Notes: generated by a model not told the origin, from the letters alone. Positions 39,738-47,957 are shown, counted from the stretch's first letter. The stretch is DNA of 64,000 nt from Marinobacter maroccanus (GCF_002933275.1 NZ_PSSX01000006.1:62001-126000), one strand, 5' to 3'. Translations and numbers: made by a program.

Positions 39738-41308
39738 AGATCCGTTCCCAAGTCGGCATGGTGCTGAACCTGGACAAGTGCATCGGTTGCCACACCTGTT
39801 CAGTCACCTGCAAAAACGTATGGACCAGCCGTGAAGGCATGGAATACGCCTGGTTCAACAACGTCGAGACCAAGCCCGGTATCGGCTACCCGAAAGAGTG
39901 GGAGAACCAGGACAAGTGGAAGGGCGGCTGGATGCGTGACAGCTCCGGCAAGATCCGCCCGAAGATCGGTGGCCGTTTCCGGGTACTGGCGAACATCTTT
40001 GCCAATCCCGATCTGCCCCAGATCGACGACTACTACGAGCCGTTTGATTTCGATTACCAGCACCTGCACACCGCCGGCGACAGCAAGCACCAGCCGGTTG
40101 CCCGGCCGCGCTCGCTGATCTCCGGCCAGCGCATGCAGAAAATCGAATGGGGCCCGAACTGGGAAGAGATCCTCGGTACCGAGTTCGCCAAGCGCCGCAA
40201 GGACAAGAACTTTGACCAGGTGCAGGCGGATATCTACGGCCAGTTCGAAAACACCTTCATGATGTACCTGCCGCGCCTGTGCGAGCACTGCCTGAACCCG
40301 GCCTGTGTTGCCAGCTGCCCGAGTGGTGCCATCTATAAGCGTGAGGAAGACGGCATCGTCCTGATCGACCAGGACAAGTGCCGTGGCTGGCGGATGTGTG
40401 TCTCCGGCTGCCCGTACAAGAAGATCTACTTCAACTGGAAAACCGGCAAGTCCGAGAAGTGCATTTTCTGCTACCCGCGGATCGAAGCCGGCATGCCCAC
40501 CGTGTGCTCCGAAACCTGTGTTGGCCGGATTCGCTACCTCGGTGTGCTGCTGTATGACGCCGACCGCATCGAAGAAGTGGCCAGCGCTCCGGGCGAGCAT
40601 GAGCTCTATGAAAAGCAGCTGGAAATCTTCCTGGACCCGTTCGACCCGAAAGTGATCGAGCAGGCCAAGAAAGATGGCATTCCGATGAACGTGATCGAAG
40701 CCGCCCAGCAGAGCCCGGTGTACAAGATGGCGGTGGACTGGAAACTGGCCCTGCCGCTGCACCCGGAATACCGCACCCTGCCCATGGTCTGGTACGTGCC
40801 ACCCCTGAGCCCGATCCAGTCCGCGGCGGAAGCCGGCAAGGTCGAATTCGACGGCGTACTGCCGAAGATCGAAAGCCTGCGGATCCCGGTGAAGTATCTG
40901 GCCAACCTGCTCACCGCTGGTGACGAGAAGCCGATTGTCCGGGCCCTCAAGCGGATCATGGCCATGCGCCTGTACAAGCGTGCCGAGACCGTGGAAGGCA
41001 AGGAAGACCTGCGCGCCCTTGAGGAAGCCGGTCTGACCAAGGCCCAGGCGGACGAGATGTACCGCTACCTGGCTATCGCCAACTACGAGGATCGCTTCGT
41101 GATTCCCACCAGCCACCGCGAGCTGGCGAAAGAAGCCTTCCCCGATGCCACCGCCCATGGCGAGCGCAACGGTTGCGGCTTCAGCTTCGGTGAAGGCTGC
41201 AACGGCGACAGCAAATTCAACATGTTCGGTGGCCGCAAACAGACCACCAGCATGGTCCAGAAGCTGTCGACCGTGAAGCAGGTTGACCCGAAACAGCTGC
41301 AGGAATAA
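39734..41308 (+). CDS. narH: nitrate reductase beta subunit NarH
   Basis: The 524-aa electron-transfer subunit carries four Fe-S clusters: Cys groups in CIGCHTCSVTCKNVW near residue 15, CEHCLNPACVASCPSGA near 184, CRGWRMCVSGCPYKKI near 217 and CIFCYPRIEAGMPTVC near 244. The Trp in CRGWRMC marks the 3Fe-4S site as in E. coli. Its ATG overlaps the narG stop, and narJ follows after 10 bp. Confidence 0.97.
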   Translation: MKIRSQVGMVLNLDKCIGCHTCSVTCKNVWTSREGMEYAWFNNVETKPGIGYPKEWENQDKWKGGWMRDSSGKIRPKIGGRFRVLANIFANPDLPQIDDYYEPFDFDYQHLHTAGDSKHQPVARPRSLISGQRMQKIEWGPNWEEILGTEFAKRRKDKNFDQVQADIYGQFENTFMMYLPRLCEHCLNPACVASCPSGAIYKREEDGIVLIDQDKCRGWRMCVSGCPYKKIYFNWKTGKSEKCIFCYPRIEAGMPTVCSETCVGRIRYLGVLLYDADRIEEVASAPGEHELYEKQLEIFLDPFDPKVIEQAKKDGIPMNVIEAAQQSPVYKMAVDWKLALPLHPEYRTLPMVWYVPPLSPIQSAAEAGKVEFDGVLPKIESLRIPVKYLANLLTAGDEKPIVRALKRIMAMRLYKRAETVEGKEDLRALEEAGLTKAQADEMYRYLAIANYEDRFVIPTSHRELAKEAFPDATAHGERNGCGFSFGEGCNGDSKFNMFGGRKQTTSMVQKLSTVKQVDPKQLQE

Positions 41309-41318
41309 GGAGGCCGAG

Positions 41319-42059
41319 ATGCAACTTTTAAAAGTACTGGCCCGGGTACTCGAGTACCCGACCGAAGAACTCCAGACCTCCAAAGATGCCCTGATTGCCG
41401 CTGTCCTTGAGGACAGCCGGCTGCCGAGGCAGAACAAGGAGCAACTGCTGCGCTGTGTGGAGATGCTGTGCGATGGCGACCTGCTGGACATGCAGGAAAA
41501 CTACGTCGGCATGTTCGACAAAGGCCGGGCTACGTCTCTGCTGCTGTTCGAACACGTGCACGGGGAATCCCGCGATCGAGGCCAGGCCATGGTGGACCTG
41601 ATGGAGGAATATCGCAGCAACGGTCTGGAAATCGACGCCAGGGAACTGCCGGACTACCTGCCACTGTTCCTGGAATACCTTTCCACCCGCCCCTGGGACG
41701 AGATCCGTAACTGGCTGGAGGACATCCACCACATCCTGGGCTTGCTGGGTGAGCGTCTGTACCAGCGGGAAAGCTTCTATCACGTGGTGATGGACTCGCT
41801 GCTGACCCTCTCCGGGCGTGCGGCAAACCGCCAGGAGCTGGCCCGAATCGTTGCCTCGGAAGAGCGCGACGACACCCCGGAGGCTCTGGACAAAGTCTGG
41901 GAAGAGGAAATGGTGAAGTTTGTTGATGATCAGGGCAGCTCCTGCAGTACCGGCAGTGTTGTAGGCCAACGCCGCCGGGAACTGGAACAGACCCAGACCA
42001 TTCACCTGAGTGATCAGCTGATGACGGACGCAACACCCCGTCAGGCAGGGCGCGCCTGA
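41319..42059 (+). CDS. narJ: nitrate reductase chaperone NarJ
   Basis: The 246-aa protein helps insert the Mo cofactor into NarG and keeps NarGH from docking too early. The ATG at 41319 follows AAGGAGG, so the upstream frame from 41283 is not used. The sequence opens LLKVLARVLEYPTEELQ and contains YVGMFDKGRATSLLLFEHVHGESRDRGQAM, the family core. The C-terminal 60 residues are acidic and variable. Confidence 0.95.
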   Translation: MQLLKVLARVLEYPTEELQTSKDALIAAVLEDSRLPRQNKEQLLRCVEMLCDGDLLDMQENYVGMFDKGRATSLLLFEHVHGESRDRGQAMVDLMEEYRSNGLEIDARELPDYLPLFLEYLSTRPWDEIRNWLEDIHHILGLLGERLYQRESFYHVVMDSLLTLSGRAANRQELARIVASEERDDTPEALDKVWEEEMVKFVDDQGSSCSTGSVVGQRRRELEQTQTIHLSDQLMTDATPRQAGRA

Positions 42060-42079
42060 GGGCGCAGGAGGAAACGGAA

Positions 42080-42760
42080 ATGATGTCCTATCTCAATACA
42101 CTACTGTTCGGGGTCTATCCGTACATTGCTATCGCGATCCTCGTGATTGGCACCTGGGCTCGCTATGACCAGGGCCAGTTCACCTGGAAAGCCCATTCTA
42201 GCCAGATGTTGCGCAAGAAGAACATGGTGATGGCCAGCGTGCTGTTCCACGTCGGCGTACTGGTGATCTTCTTTGGCCATCTGGTGGGCCTGCTGACACC
42301 GCACGCGTTCTACGAGCCGTTCATGACACCCGGCACCAAGCAGATCATGGCGATCGTGGTGGGTGGTATTGCCGGCATCATGGCCATCATTGGCGGCGGC
42401 ATGCTCGCCTGGCGTCGTCTGACTGATCCACGTATCAAGGCCAGTAGCACCTTCGCCGACAACATGATCATTGTCATCCTGGTGGTACAGCTGGTCCTGG
42501 GCATGCTCACCATCCTGCCCACCATGGGCCATCTGGATGGCAGCACCATGCTCAAGTTCTCCGCCTGGGCCCAGGGTGTTGTCACCCTCCAGGGCGGCGT
42601 GGCCGGCTACATCGCCGACGTGCACTGGATCTACAAGACCCACATCTTCCTGGGCCTGACCATCTTCGTACTATTCCCGTTCACCCGCCTGGTGCACATG
42701 CTCAGCGTGCCGGTGGAGTATTTCGGGCGGAAGTACCAGGTGGTTCGCAAGCGGGCGTAA
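42080..42760 (+). CDS. narI: nitrate reductase gamma subunit NarI (cytochrome b)
   Basis: The 226-aa membrane subunit has five helices and holds two b hemes. Candidate heme histidines are in FHVGVLVIFFGHLVG (about residues 57-71) and in VHWIYKTHIFLG plus LVHML (about 185-210). It takes electrons from quinol and anchors NarGH. It ends the nar operon proper; a cluster of three hairpins follows. Confidence 0.96.
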   Translation: MMSYLNTLLFGVYPYIAIAILVIGTWARYDQGQFTWKAHSSQMLRKKNMVMASVLFHVGVLVIFFGHLVGLLTPHAFYEPFMTPGTKQIMAIVVGGIAGIMAIIGGGMLAWRRLTDPRIKASSTFADNMIIVILVVQLVLGMLTILPTMGHLDGSTMLKFSAWAQGVVTLQGGVAGYIADVHWIYKTHIFLGLTIFVLFPFTRLVHMLSVPVEYFGRKYQVVRKRA

Positions 42761-42788
42761 TGGTGTGAATTGAGGTGACGGTGAAGGT

Positions 42789-42824
42789 GTCGGATTACGC
42801 GTGGCGGGGCCACGCTAATCCGAC
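42789..42824. repeat. REP-like hairpin 1 (GTCGGATTA family)
   Basis: Arms GTCGGATTA and TAATCCGAC enclose an inner complementary GCGTGGC/GCCACGC stem. First of three copies between narI and the isomerase gene. Confidence 0.85.
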
Positions 42825-42833
42825 CTACGGTAG

Positions 42834-42861
42834 GTCGGATTAGACGAAGTCGTAATCCGAC
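42834..42861. repeat. REP-like hairpin 2 (GTCGGATTA family)
   Basis: Same GTCGGATTA and TAATCCGAC arms with a short GAC/GTC inner pairing. Second of the three copies, 9 bp after the first. Confidence 0.85.
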
Positions 42862-42891
42862 AAATTCCCGAGCCCGAAAGACGAAACGTAG

Positions 42892-42923
42892 GTCGGATTA
42901 GGCCCAGCGGGCCGTAATCCGAC
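42892..42923. repeat. REP-like hairpin 3 (GTCGGATTA family)
   Basis: Same arms with an inner GGCCC/GGGCC stem. Copy 3 lies 23 bp before the isomerase ATG. Copies 2 and 3 are each preceded by GTAG. Confidence 0.85.
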
Positions 42924-42946
42924 AACCAGCTCAAAAGGTAACCATC

Positions 42947-43753
42947 ATGCAACTGATCCCCGTTGGCGACGCTGAAAAGCCCAGAAACCAGTTCCCGCCG
43001 GTCTACGTGGGCGAAACCCTCATCGGCGAAGACGACATCGCCCGGGAAATGCAGCACCACCCGGCCGAAGAAGTCGCCGAAGCCTGGCACGATGCCGCCA
43101 GAAGCCTCGTCATCCGTGAGCTCCTCCTGCAACAGGCCAGCCGCCTCAAGCTAGACGACATCGCCGACGAAGAAGACCGCATTGCCCGGGTACTGGAACT
43201 CGAGCTTAACGTTCCGGACCCGACCGAACAGGACTGCGAACGTTTCTACAACGCCAACCCGGCCCGATTCTGCAGTCCCACACTCATGGCCGTCAGCCAC
43301 ATCCTACTCGCTGCTGCCCCGGACGACGTCCAGGAACGCATCCGCCAGGAAGAAGCCGGCCAACAGTTGCTATCGTCCCTCATCGACGGCCGCTCCCAGT
43401 TCGCCGAACTGGCCAAACAATACTCCGCCTGCGAATCCCGCCACCAGGGCGGCAGCCTGGGCCAGATCAGCAAGGGCCAGACCGTGGAAGAATTCGAACG
43501 CCCCGTCCTGTCACTGGAAGAAGGCCTCAATCCGGAACTGATCGAAACCCGCTACGGCTGGCACATCGTCCGCGTCGACCAGCGAATCGACGGCCAGCAG
43601 CTCCCGTATGAGCACGTCAAACCCCAGATTAGGCAGTACTTGAGCGAGAGCGTAACCCGACGGGCCTTCCGTCAGTACCTGCAGGTTCTGGCAGCGGAAA
43701 CTGGCGTAGAAGGAGTAGATCTCGAGCTACCCGACTCGCCACTAATGCAGTGA
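42947..43753 (+). CDS. parvulin-type peptidyl-prolyl isomerase (nar-linked, NifM-like)
   Basis: The 268-aa protein has an N-terminal helical part (about residues 1-105) and a parvulin/rotamase domain (about 110-215) with MAVSHILLAA, the core QYSACESRHQGGSLGQISKGQ and RYGWHIVRVDQR. No signal peptide is evident, so it should act in the cytoplasm. Genes of this type follow narGHJI in Pseudomonas, suggesting a folding role in NarG or NarH maturation. A REP-like cluster separates it from narI, so expression may be reduced relative to narGHJI. Confidence 0.85.
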   Translation: MQLIPVGDAEKPRNQFPPVYVGETLIGEDDIAREMQHHPAEEVAEAWHDAARSLVIRELLLQQASRLKLDDIADEEDRIARVLELELNVPDPTEQDCERFYNANPARFCSPTLMAVSHILLAAAPDDVQERIRQEEAGQQLLSSLIDGRSQFAELAKQYSACESRHQGGSLGQISKGQTVEEFERPVLSLEEGLNPELIETRYGWHIVRVDQRIDGQQLPYEHVKPQIRQYLSESVTRRAFRQYLQVLAAETGVEGVDLELPDSPLMQ

Positions 43754-43787
43754 GCAGGATGATCTGAAGGTTAACTCTTCGGTTTGG

Positions 43788-43905
43788 AGGATGGTGGGCC
43801 GGTTCGCTTTCCAAAACTGTGCGGAGCCATGGATGGCGGAGCCCAAGCGCCACATGGATGTGCCGTAAGGAGCGTGTTTTGGAAAGCGAACCGGCCCACC
43901 ATCCT
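43788..43905 (+). repeat. 118-bp cruciform element, copy A
   Basis: Two perfectly complementary 30-bp arms (43788-43817 and 43876-43905) enclose 58 bases. The inner 11 bp of each arm (CTTTCCAAAAC / GTTTTGGAAAG) and the 58-base centre match copy B at 49977-50094 with three substitutions; the outer 19 bp of the arms are unrelated to those of copy B. The centre carries five GGA triplets, two inside GCCATGGATGGC and CACATGGATGTG mini-hairpins. It lies 34 bp after the isomerase gene and 178 bp before dnr. Confidence 0.9.
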
Positions 43906-43955
43906 GTGCTCCCAAGTCTAAGTTTTAGTCTCCGAATAGGTAGCAATAAAACACT

Positions 43956-43969
43956 TTGAGTTAGATCAA
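43956..43969. promoter_or_regulatory. FNR/Dnr-like box before dnr
   Basis: TTGAGTTAGATCAA matches 9 of 10 defined positions of TTGAT-N4-ATCAA. It lies 115 bp before the dnr ATG in a 330-bp gene-free stretch, and is the best such box in the window. It would put dnr under an Anr/Fnr-type O2 sensor or its own control. Confidence 0.7.
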
Positions 43970-43992
43970 TTACTCCCGAATAACCCCCTAAC

Positions 43993-44008
43993 TACCCCCA
44001 TGGGGGGA
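43993..44008. promoter_or_regulatory. NarL-like 7-2-7 site before dnr
   Basis: TACCCCC-AT-GGGGGGA has the inverted heptamer layout of a NarL site and shares TACCCCCA with the sites before narG and (in part) narK. It lies 24 bp after the FNR-like box. In Pseudomonas, dnr is known to respond to both Anr and NarL. Confidence 0.4.
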
Positions 44009-44038
44009 GCGATTTTCACCGAGTATCCTTCTACTATT

Positions 44039-44052
44039 TAAATCATGATTTA
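44039..44052. promoter_or_regulatory. 14-bp palindrome before dnr
   Basis: TAAATCATGATTTA is a perfect palindrome 31 bp before the dnr ATG. It does not fit the FNR or NarL patterns. It could be an operator or part of the promoter. Confidence 0.3.
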
Positions 44053-44083
44053 GCATGCATGAATATGCAGAGAGGATACACCA

Positions 44084-44833
44084 ATGGCACTGACCCAAAC
44101 GGCCGAAACCCGCTACACCAAACCCGTGCTCGTCGCCGTCAACAAACCCTTTGACGACGAAGACGGCCTCCAGGCCCTGCGCAGCCATCCACTGTTCTCG
44201 GAACTCAATGGCAAAGACCTGCAGCACCTGATCCAGCAATCCCGAAGAATCCGCCTGGGCCATCACCAGCTGCTTTACCGCCAGGACATGCCGGCGCACC
44301 ATTTCTTCTTCGTGATCTCCGGCCGCCTGCGTCTTTACCGTCTGGACTCCTCCGGCATCGACCGAACCCTCGACAGCATCGCCCCTGGCGACTGCTTCGC
44401 GGAAGTCATGATCTACGCTGATCCGCCCCGGTACGCCTGCTACGCCGAGGCCCTGAAATCCAGCGAGGTGCTGATGATCCCGGTCAAGGCCTACCAGGAC
44501 ATGCTGGAAAGCAACCCGAAATACGCCCAGGCAGCCCTGCGGCATTACGCCAAACGCGCGGTTTCCCGGTTCCATGACCTGGAAATCATGACCGTACAGA
44601 ATGCCCGTGACCGCCTGATCCGCTACCTGATCGACCTGCTGCCCAATGGCGCAGAAGAGGGTGGAGAAGTCGAGTTGCCGTTACCCAAGTGCCTCGTGGC
44701 CTCCAGGCTGGCCATGCAGCCGGAGACTTTCTCCCGGATTCTGGCGGATCTGAAAGCCAACGGACTGGTGCGGGTCAACCGCAGCCGACTGTTCATCTCG
44801 GACCCGCAGCGCCTTATTGAGATCAGCCAGTAA
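44084..44833 (+). CDS. dnr: Crp/Fnr-family regulator, Dnr type
   Basis: A 249-aa regulator with a cNMP-binding-like sensor domain (about residues 30-150), a dimer helix and a C-terminal winged HTH (about 190-245, LVASRLAMQPETFSRILADLKANGL). It lacks the N-terminal Cys cluster of Fnr/Anr, so it should not sense O2 through Fe-S; Dnr proteins respond to NO through heme. AGAGAGG precedes the ATG. It sits between the nar and nos clusters and is the likely activator of nos, nor and nir genes. Confidence 0.85.
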   Translation: MALTQTAETRYTKPVLVAVNKPFDDEDGLQALRSHPLFSELNGKDLQHLIQQSRRIRLGHHQLLYRQDMPAHHFFFVISGRLRLYRLDSSGIDRTLDSIAPGDCFAEVMIYADPPRYACYAEALKSSEVLMIPVKAYQDMLESNPKYAQAALRHYAKRAVSRFHDLEIMTVQNARDRLIRYLIDLLPNGAEEGGEVELPLPKCLVASRLAMQPETFSRILADLKANGLVRVNRSRLFISDPQRLIEISQ

Positions 44834-44876
44834 CGGACCACATTCAAGCCTCCAGGCATTTTGGAAAGGGGGACAA

Positions 44877-45263
44877 GTGACATCGAGAAAGCAACGCCCA
44901 CTCATTTACTCATGTTCCGGCTGCTCTGATGTGGCGCAGCTGGCCAACAATGTGGCGGTAAAACTCGACCATGCCGGTGAGTTCGAAATGTCCTGCATCT
45001 CCGGCGTCGGCGGCAAGGTGCCGTCCCTGGTGAAAGCAGCCAGATCCGGTCGCCCGATCACCGTTATTGATGGCTGCCCATTGCACTGTGCCCGGGCCTG
45101 TCTCGAGAACATCGGTGTTGAGCCCGATGAGCATGTCCGGCTCTACGAATTCGGCTTCAAGAAACATTATGGACAGAGCTACGGCGAAGACGCCGTGGAA
45201 GAAGTGTGCGACGAAATTCGCAGGCTCACCTCGTCCGACCAGCTCATTGCCCGCCAGGCGTAA
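44877..45263 (+). CDS. putative Zn-binding DGC-domain protein
   Basis: The 128-aa product starts with GTG at 44877 after AAAGGGGGA. Conserved-looking cysteines are in YSCSGCSDVAQ (residues 12-22), EMSCISGVGG, and VIDGCPLHCARACL near 66-79; the DGCPLHC motif marks the DGC (PF08859-type) family. Such proteins are thought to bind zinc or an Fe-S cluster, and they often sit near anaerobic respiration genes. It follows dnr by 43 bp and may be in its transcript. Function unknown. Confidence 0.75.
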   Translation: MTSRKQRPLIYSCSGCSDVAQLANNVAVKLDHAGEFEMSCISGVGGKVPSLVKAARSGRPITVIDGCPLHCARACLENIGVEPDEHVRLYEFGFKKHYGQSYGEDAVEEVCDEIRRLTSSDQLIARQA

Positions 45264-45299
45264 AGCGCAGCGGCCCGGTACCAGTAAGGATCCACCAAA

Positions 45300-45701
45300 A
45301 TGATCAGCAGTTACAGTGACCTGATTCAGGCCTCCTATAGCCAGCAGGAGCCCCAGCGTCTGCTATTCGTGTTCTGTCGGGCGGAGTTGCCGGATGAGGC
45401 CTCCCCGGAAGAAAAAGCCGCTTTTGAGCGCGGTGAAGGCGGCGCCCTGACGCCGGTGGTCTGCGTCGACAAGACGCCCGATGAAGCACCGGATTTCGAT
45501 GTCCTGCACGAAGAATCCCGTGCCACCGGCCAAGCCTGGGATGTGGTGTTCGTTGCCGCCATGTCCGGCCGCGGCGGCACGCCTCCATCCAGTGATGAAG
45601 CGCAGCAGCCACTGACCATGATGGTGGAGTCTATCCGCCTCGGCCATATCAGTAATTACCTCCCGCTCGATTCAAACGGAAACGCTGTCAGCCTGGGCTG
45701 A
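45300..45701 (+). CDS. conserved 133-aa protein of unknown function
   Basis: A soluble acidic protein with the conserved blocks QEPQRLLFVFCRAELPD, GGALTPVVCVDKTPDE and WDVVFVAAMSGRGGTPPSSDEA. This family is often labelled ribonucleotide reductase subunit alpha in databases, but at 133 aa and without radical-site or allosteric motifs it cannot be the enzyme. It lies 36 bp after the DGC gene and before nosR. A 24-base hairpin spans its stop codon. A denitrification link rests on position only. Confidence 0.7.
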   Translation: MISSYSDLIQASYSQQEPQRLLFVFCRAELPDEASPEEKAAFERGEGGALTPVVCVDKTPDEAPDFDVLHEESRATGQAWDVVFVAAMSGRGGTPPSSDEAQQPLTMMVESIRLGHISNYLPLDSNGNAVSLG

Positions 45702-45706
45702 CAGCG
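45683..45706. terminator. hairpin at the end of the dnr-side genes
   Basis: Perfect arms CGCTGTCAGCC and GGCTGACAGCG with a two-base centre overlap the stop codon of the 133-aa gene. The stem is strong but no T-run follows, so termination may need Rho or the hairpin may protect the 3' end. Confidence 0.5.
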
Positions 45707-45751
45707 TGTATCTGATCGATTCGTCAGCCAGGTGTATTCAATAAGAGGTAT

Positions 45752-45765
45752 TTGATTTTCCTCTA
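45752..45765. promoter_or_regulatory. FNR/Dnr-like box before nosR
   Basis: TTGATTTTCCTCTA has a perfect left half and 3 of 5 in the right half of TTGAT-N4-ATCAA. Its centre is about 54 bp before the nosR GTG, and CAATAA at 45783-45788 could be the -10 for a class II promoter. Confidence 0.4.
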
Positions 45766-45812
45766 ATTTGCCTAGGCTTAAGCAATAAGGCGCTTTTTTC
45801 AGGGAGTCCTCA

Positions 45813-47957
45813 GTGTCCGTTTTTTCCCGCTTCGTTTTTCTCTTTTTCGCATTGATCATGGCCATGGCCCTGAATGCAGCGCCTTTGGCCAAGTATGAGC
45901 CCGTTGCCGGTCGTCAGGTCATCAAGCAGGCGTTTCCGGATGTCACCCGGGTTATTCCCCGCAAAGGCAATCGAGCGATCCAGGAGCTCTATGCCCGCAA
46001 GGAACTGGTGGGCTACGCCTATCAGTCCCTGGATTTTGTCCAGACGCCCGCCTACTCCGGAAAGCCGGTCAATGCCATGGTGGTGTTGGATACCGAAGGC
46101 ACCATCAAGGCTGCCAAGGTCATCCACCACGACGAACCCATTCTTCTGGTGGGTATACCCGAAAGTAAGATGCACGCCTTTACCGATCAGTACACAGGCC
46201 TAAAAGCGGACCAGCGGGTAACCGTGGGCGGAACCTCTTCGGAACGAAAGGTGGCCGTTGACGGATTGTCCGGGGCCACGGTTACCGTGATGGTGATCAA
46301 TGAAGTGATCATGCGCACCGCCCATCGGGTGGGAGTGGAACTGGGCATGGTTGAGGGCGAGGATGGAAGCCGTCCGCCTCTGGCGACCGTCGACAAACAG
46401 ACCTTCGAGCAGAAAACCTGGCAGGAACTGACCGGTGACGGCTCGGTGCGCCGGTTAATGCTTACCAGGGGCCAGGTGGATGATTCCTTCAAGGGGACGG
46501 AAGCCGAGGGTGTTGATACCGCAGGCCCCGAGGAGCGCAAGGAGCCGCTGATTGATCTGTATGCCGCTTACCTGGATGCGCCCACCATTGGCCGGAATCT
46601 GCTGGGCGATAGCCAGTACCAGTGGCTGACATCCGAGCTGGAAGAGGGTGAGCATGCCATTGCCGTGATGGCCAACGGTGAATACTCCTTCAAGGGTTCA
46701 GGTTATGTTCGCGGCGGCATCTTCGATCGCATCCAGATCCGTCAGTTCGGCGACACCTTCAATTTCCGTGACCTGGATTTCTACCGCCTGAGTGATGTCT
46801 ATGCCGAGGGCATGCCGGAATTCAGCGAGATGGCGATCTTCATCATTCGCCAGCAGTACAACTTCGACCCCGGTACACCCTGGACACTCGAACTCACTGT
46901 AAAGCGCCAGACCGGACCACTGGACAGCGAGTTCCAGGTGTTTCCGTTGGAGTACCAGCTTCCGGAGCAGTATTACACTCGTCCGGAGCCGGTCGTTACC
47001 GAGGAAGAATGGCTGGAGAGCCAGCCCATGTGGGTTCAGGTGTGGTACCAGCGGGAATTCCAGATTGTGGTGCTCGGTATCGGTATCGGCGTGCTGATGT
47101 TCATCCTGTTTTTCCAGGACTGGCTGGTGAAAAAGCCGAAGATGATGCGCTGGATCCGCCACGCCTTCCTGACCTACACGCTGTTCTTCATCGGCTGGTA
47201 TGCCATGGGGCAATTGTCCATCGTCAACGTGCTCACGTTTGTGAACAGCCTGATCAGTGGCTTCAGCTGGAGCACGTTCCTGATCGATCCGATGCTGTTC
47301 ATCCTCTGGGCCGTGGTGGCCGGCATCATCCTCCTCTGGGGCCGGGCAGTTTACTGTGGCTGGTTGTGCCCGTTTGGCGCGCTGCAGGAGCTGCTGAATG
47401 AAATTGCCCGCAAGTTGAAGGTACCCCAATACACCGTGCCTTTTGTCGTGCACGAGCGGCTATGGGCCATCAAGTACATCATTCTGCTTGTGCTGTTCGG
47501 GGTGTCGCTGGATTCCATGGCGACCGCCGAACGGCTTGCCGAGGTGGAGCCGTTCAAGACCGCGATCACGCTCAAGTTTGATCGTAGCTGGCCCTTCGTG
47601 ACCTACGCCGTCCTGCTGCTGGTGGTCAACCTGTTCACCCGCAAAGTGTTCTGCCGCTATATGTGCCCGCTGGGTGCGGCTTTGGCACTGCCGACCAAAC
47701 TGCGGGTGTTCGACTGGCTTAAACGCCGCAAGGAGTGTGGCAACCCCTGCCGTTTGTGTGATCACGAGTGTGAAGTCCAGGCCATCCACCCGGACGGCCA
47801 CATCAACTACATGGAATGCCATTACTGCCTCGATTGCCAGATGACTTATTTCGATGACCACAAGTGTCCGCCGCTGATCGTGAAACGACGCGGCAAGCGC
47901 CGGGGTCATAACGCACCGGGCCACCCGGAGGAAATACCCGTGGTTCAGGTGTCTTGA
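45813..47957 (+). CDS. nosR: NosR, flavoprotein/ferredoxin membrane protein for N2O reduction
   Basis: The 714-aa protein starts with GTG at 45813, with GGGAGT upstream. A signal segment is followed by a periplasmic FMN-binding domain with the flavinylation motif SGATVT near residue 155. After membrane helices come CGWLCPFG near 508 and CRYMCPLG near 615, and a ferredoxin-type module CGNPCRLCDHEC plus CHYCLDC near 640-675. NosR passes electrons to NosZ and is needed for nos expression. nosZ follows after 64 bp. Confidence 0.95.
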   Translation: MSVFSRFVFLFFALIMAMALNAAPLAKYEPVAGRQVIKQAFPDVTRVIPRKGNRAIQELYARKELVGYAYQSLDFVQTPAYSGKPVNAMVVLDTEGTIKAAKVIHHDEPILLVGIPESKMHAFTDQYTGLKADQRVTVGGTSSERKVAVDGLSGATVTVMVINEVIMRTAHRVGVELGMVEGEDGSRPPLATVDKQTFEQKTWQELTGDGSVRRLMLTRGQVDDSFKGTEAEGVDTAGPEERKEPLIDLYAAYLDAPTIGRNLLGDSQYQWLTSELEEGEHAIAVMANGEYSFKGSGYVRGGIFDRIQIRQFGDTFNFRDLDFYRLSDVYAEGMPEFSEMAIFIIRQQYNFDPGTPWTLELTVKRQTGPLDSEFQVFPLEYQLPEQYYTRPEPVVTEEEWLESQPMWVQVWYQREFQIVVLGIGIGVLMFILFFQDWLVKKPKMMRWIRHAFLTYTLFFIGWYAMGQLSIVNVLTFVNSLISGFSWSTFLIDPMLFILWAVVAGIILLWGRAVYCGWLCPFGALQELLNEIARKLKVPQYTVPFVVHERLWAIKYIILLVLFGVSLDSMATAERLAEVEPFKTAITLKFDRSWPFVTYAVLLLVVNLFTRKVFCRYMCPLGAALALPTKLRVFDWLKRRKECGNPCRLCDHECEVQAIHPDGHINYMECHYCLDCQMTYFDDHKCPPLIVKRRGKRRGHNAPGHPEEIPVVQVS

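Noticed and set aside
39800..41491. 563-aa open frame antisense to narH and narJ
   Set aside because: narH is certain from its Fe-S motifs; the antisense frame has no recognisable domain.
43788..43905. Integron attC site
   Set aside because: The core ends CCAAAAC/GTTTTGG do not match the RYYYAAC/GTTRRRY boxes, there is no integrase and no cassette-like array.
45300..45701. Ribonucleotide reductase alpha subunit
   Set aside because: At 133 aa with no catalytic cysteines in the right context this cannot be the enzyme; the common label looks like an error.
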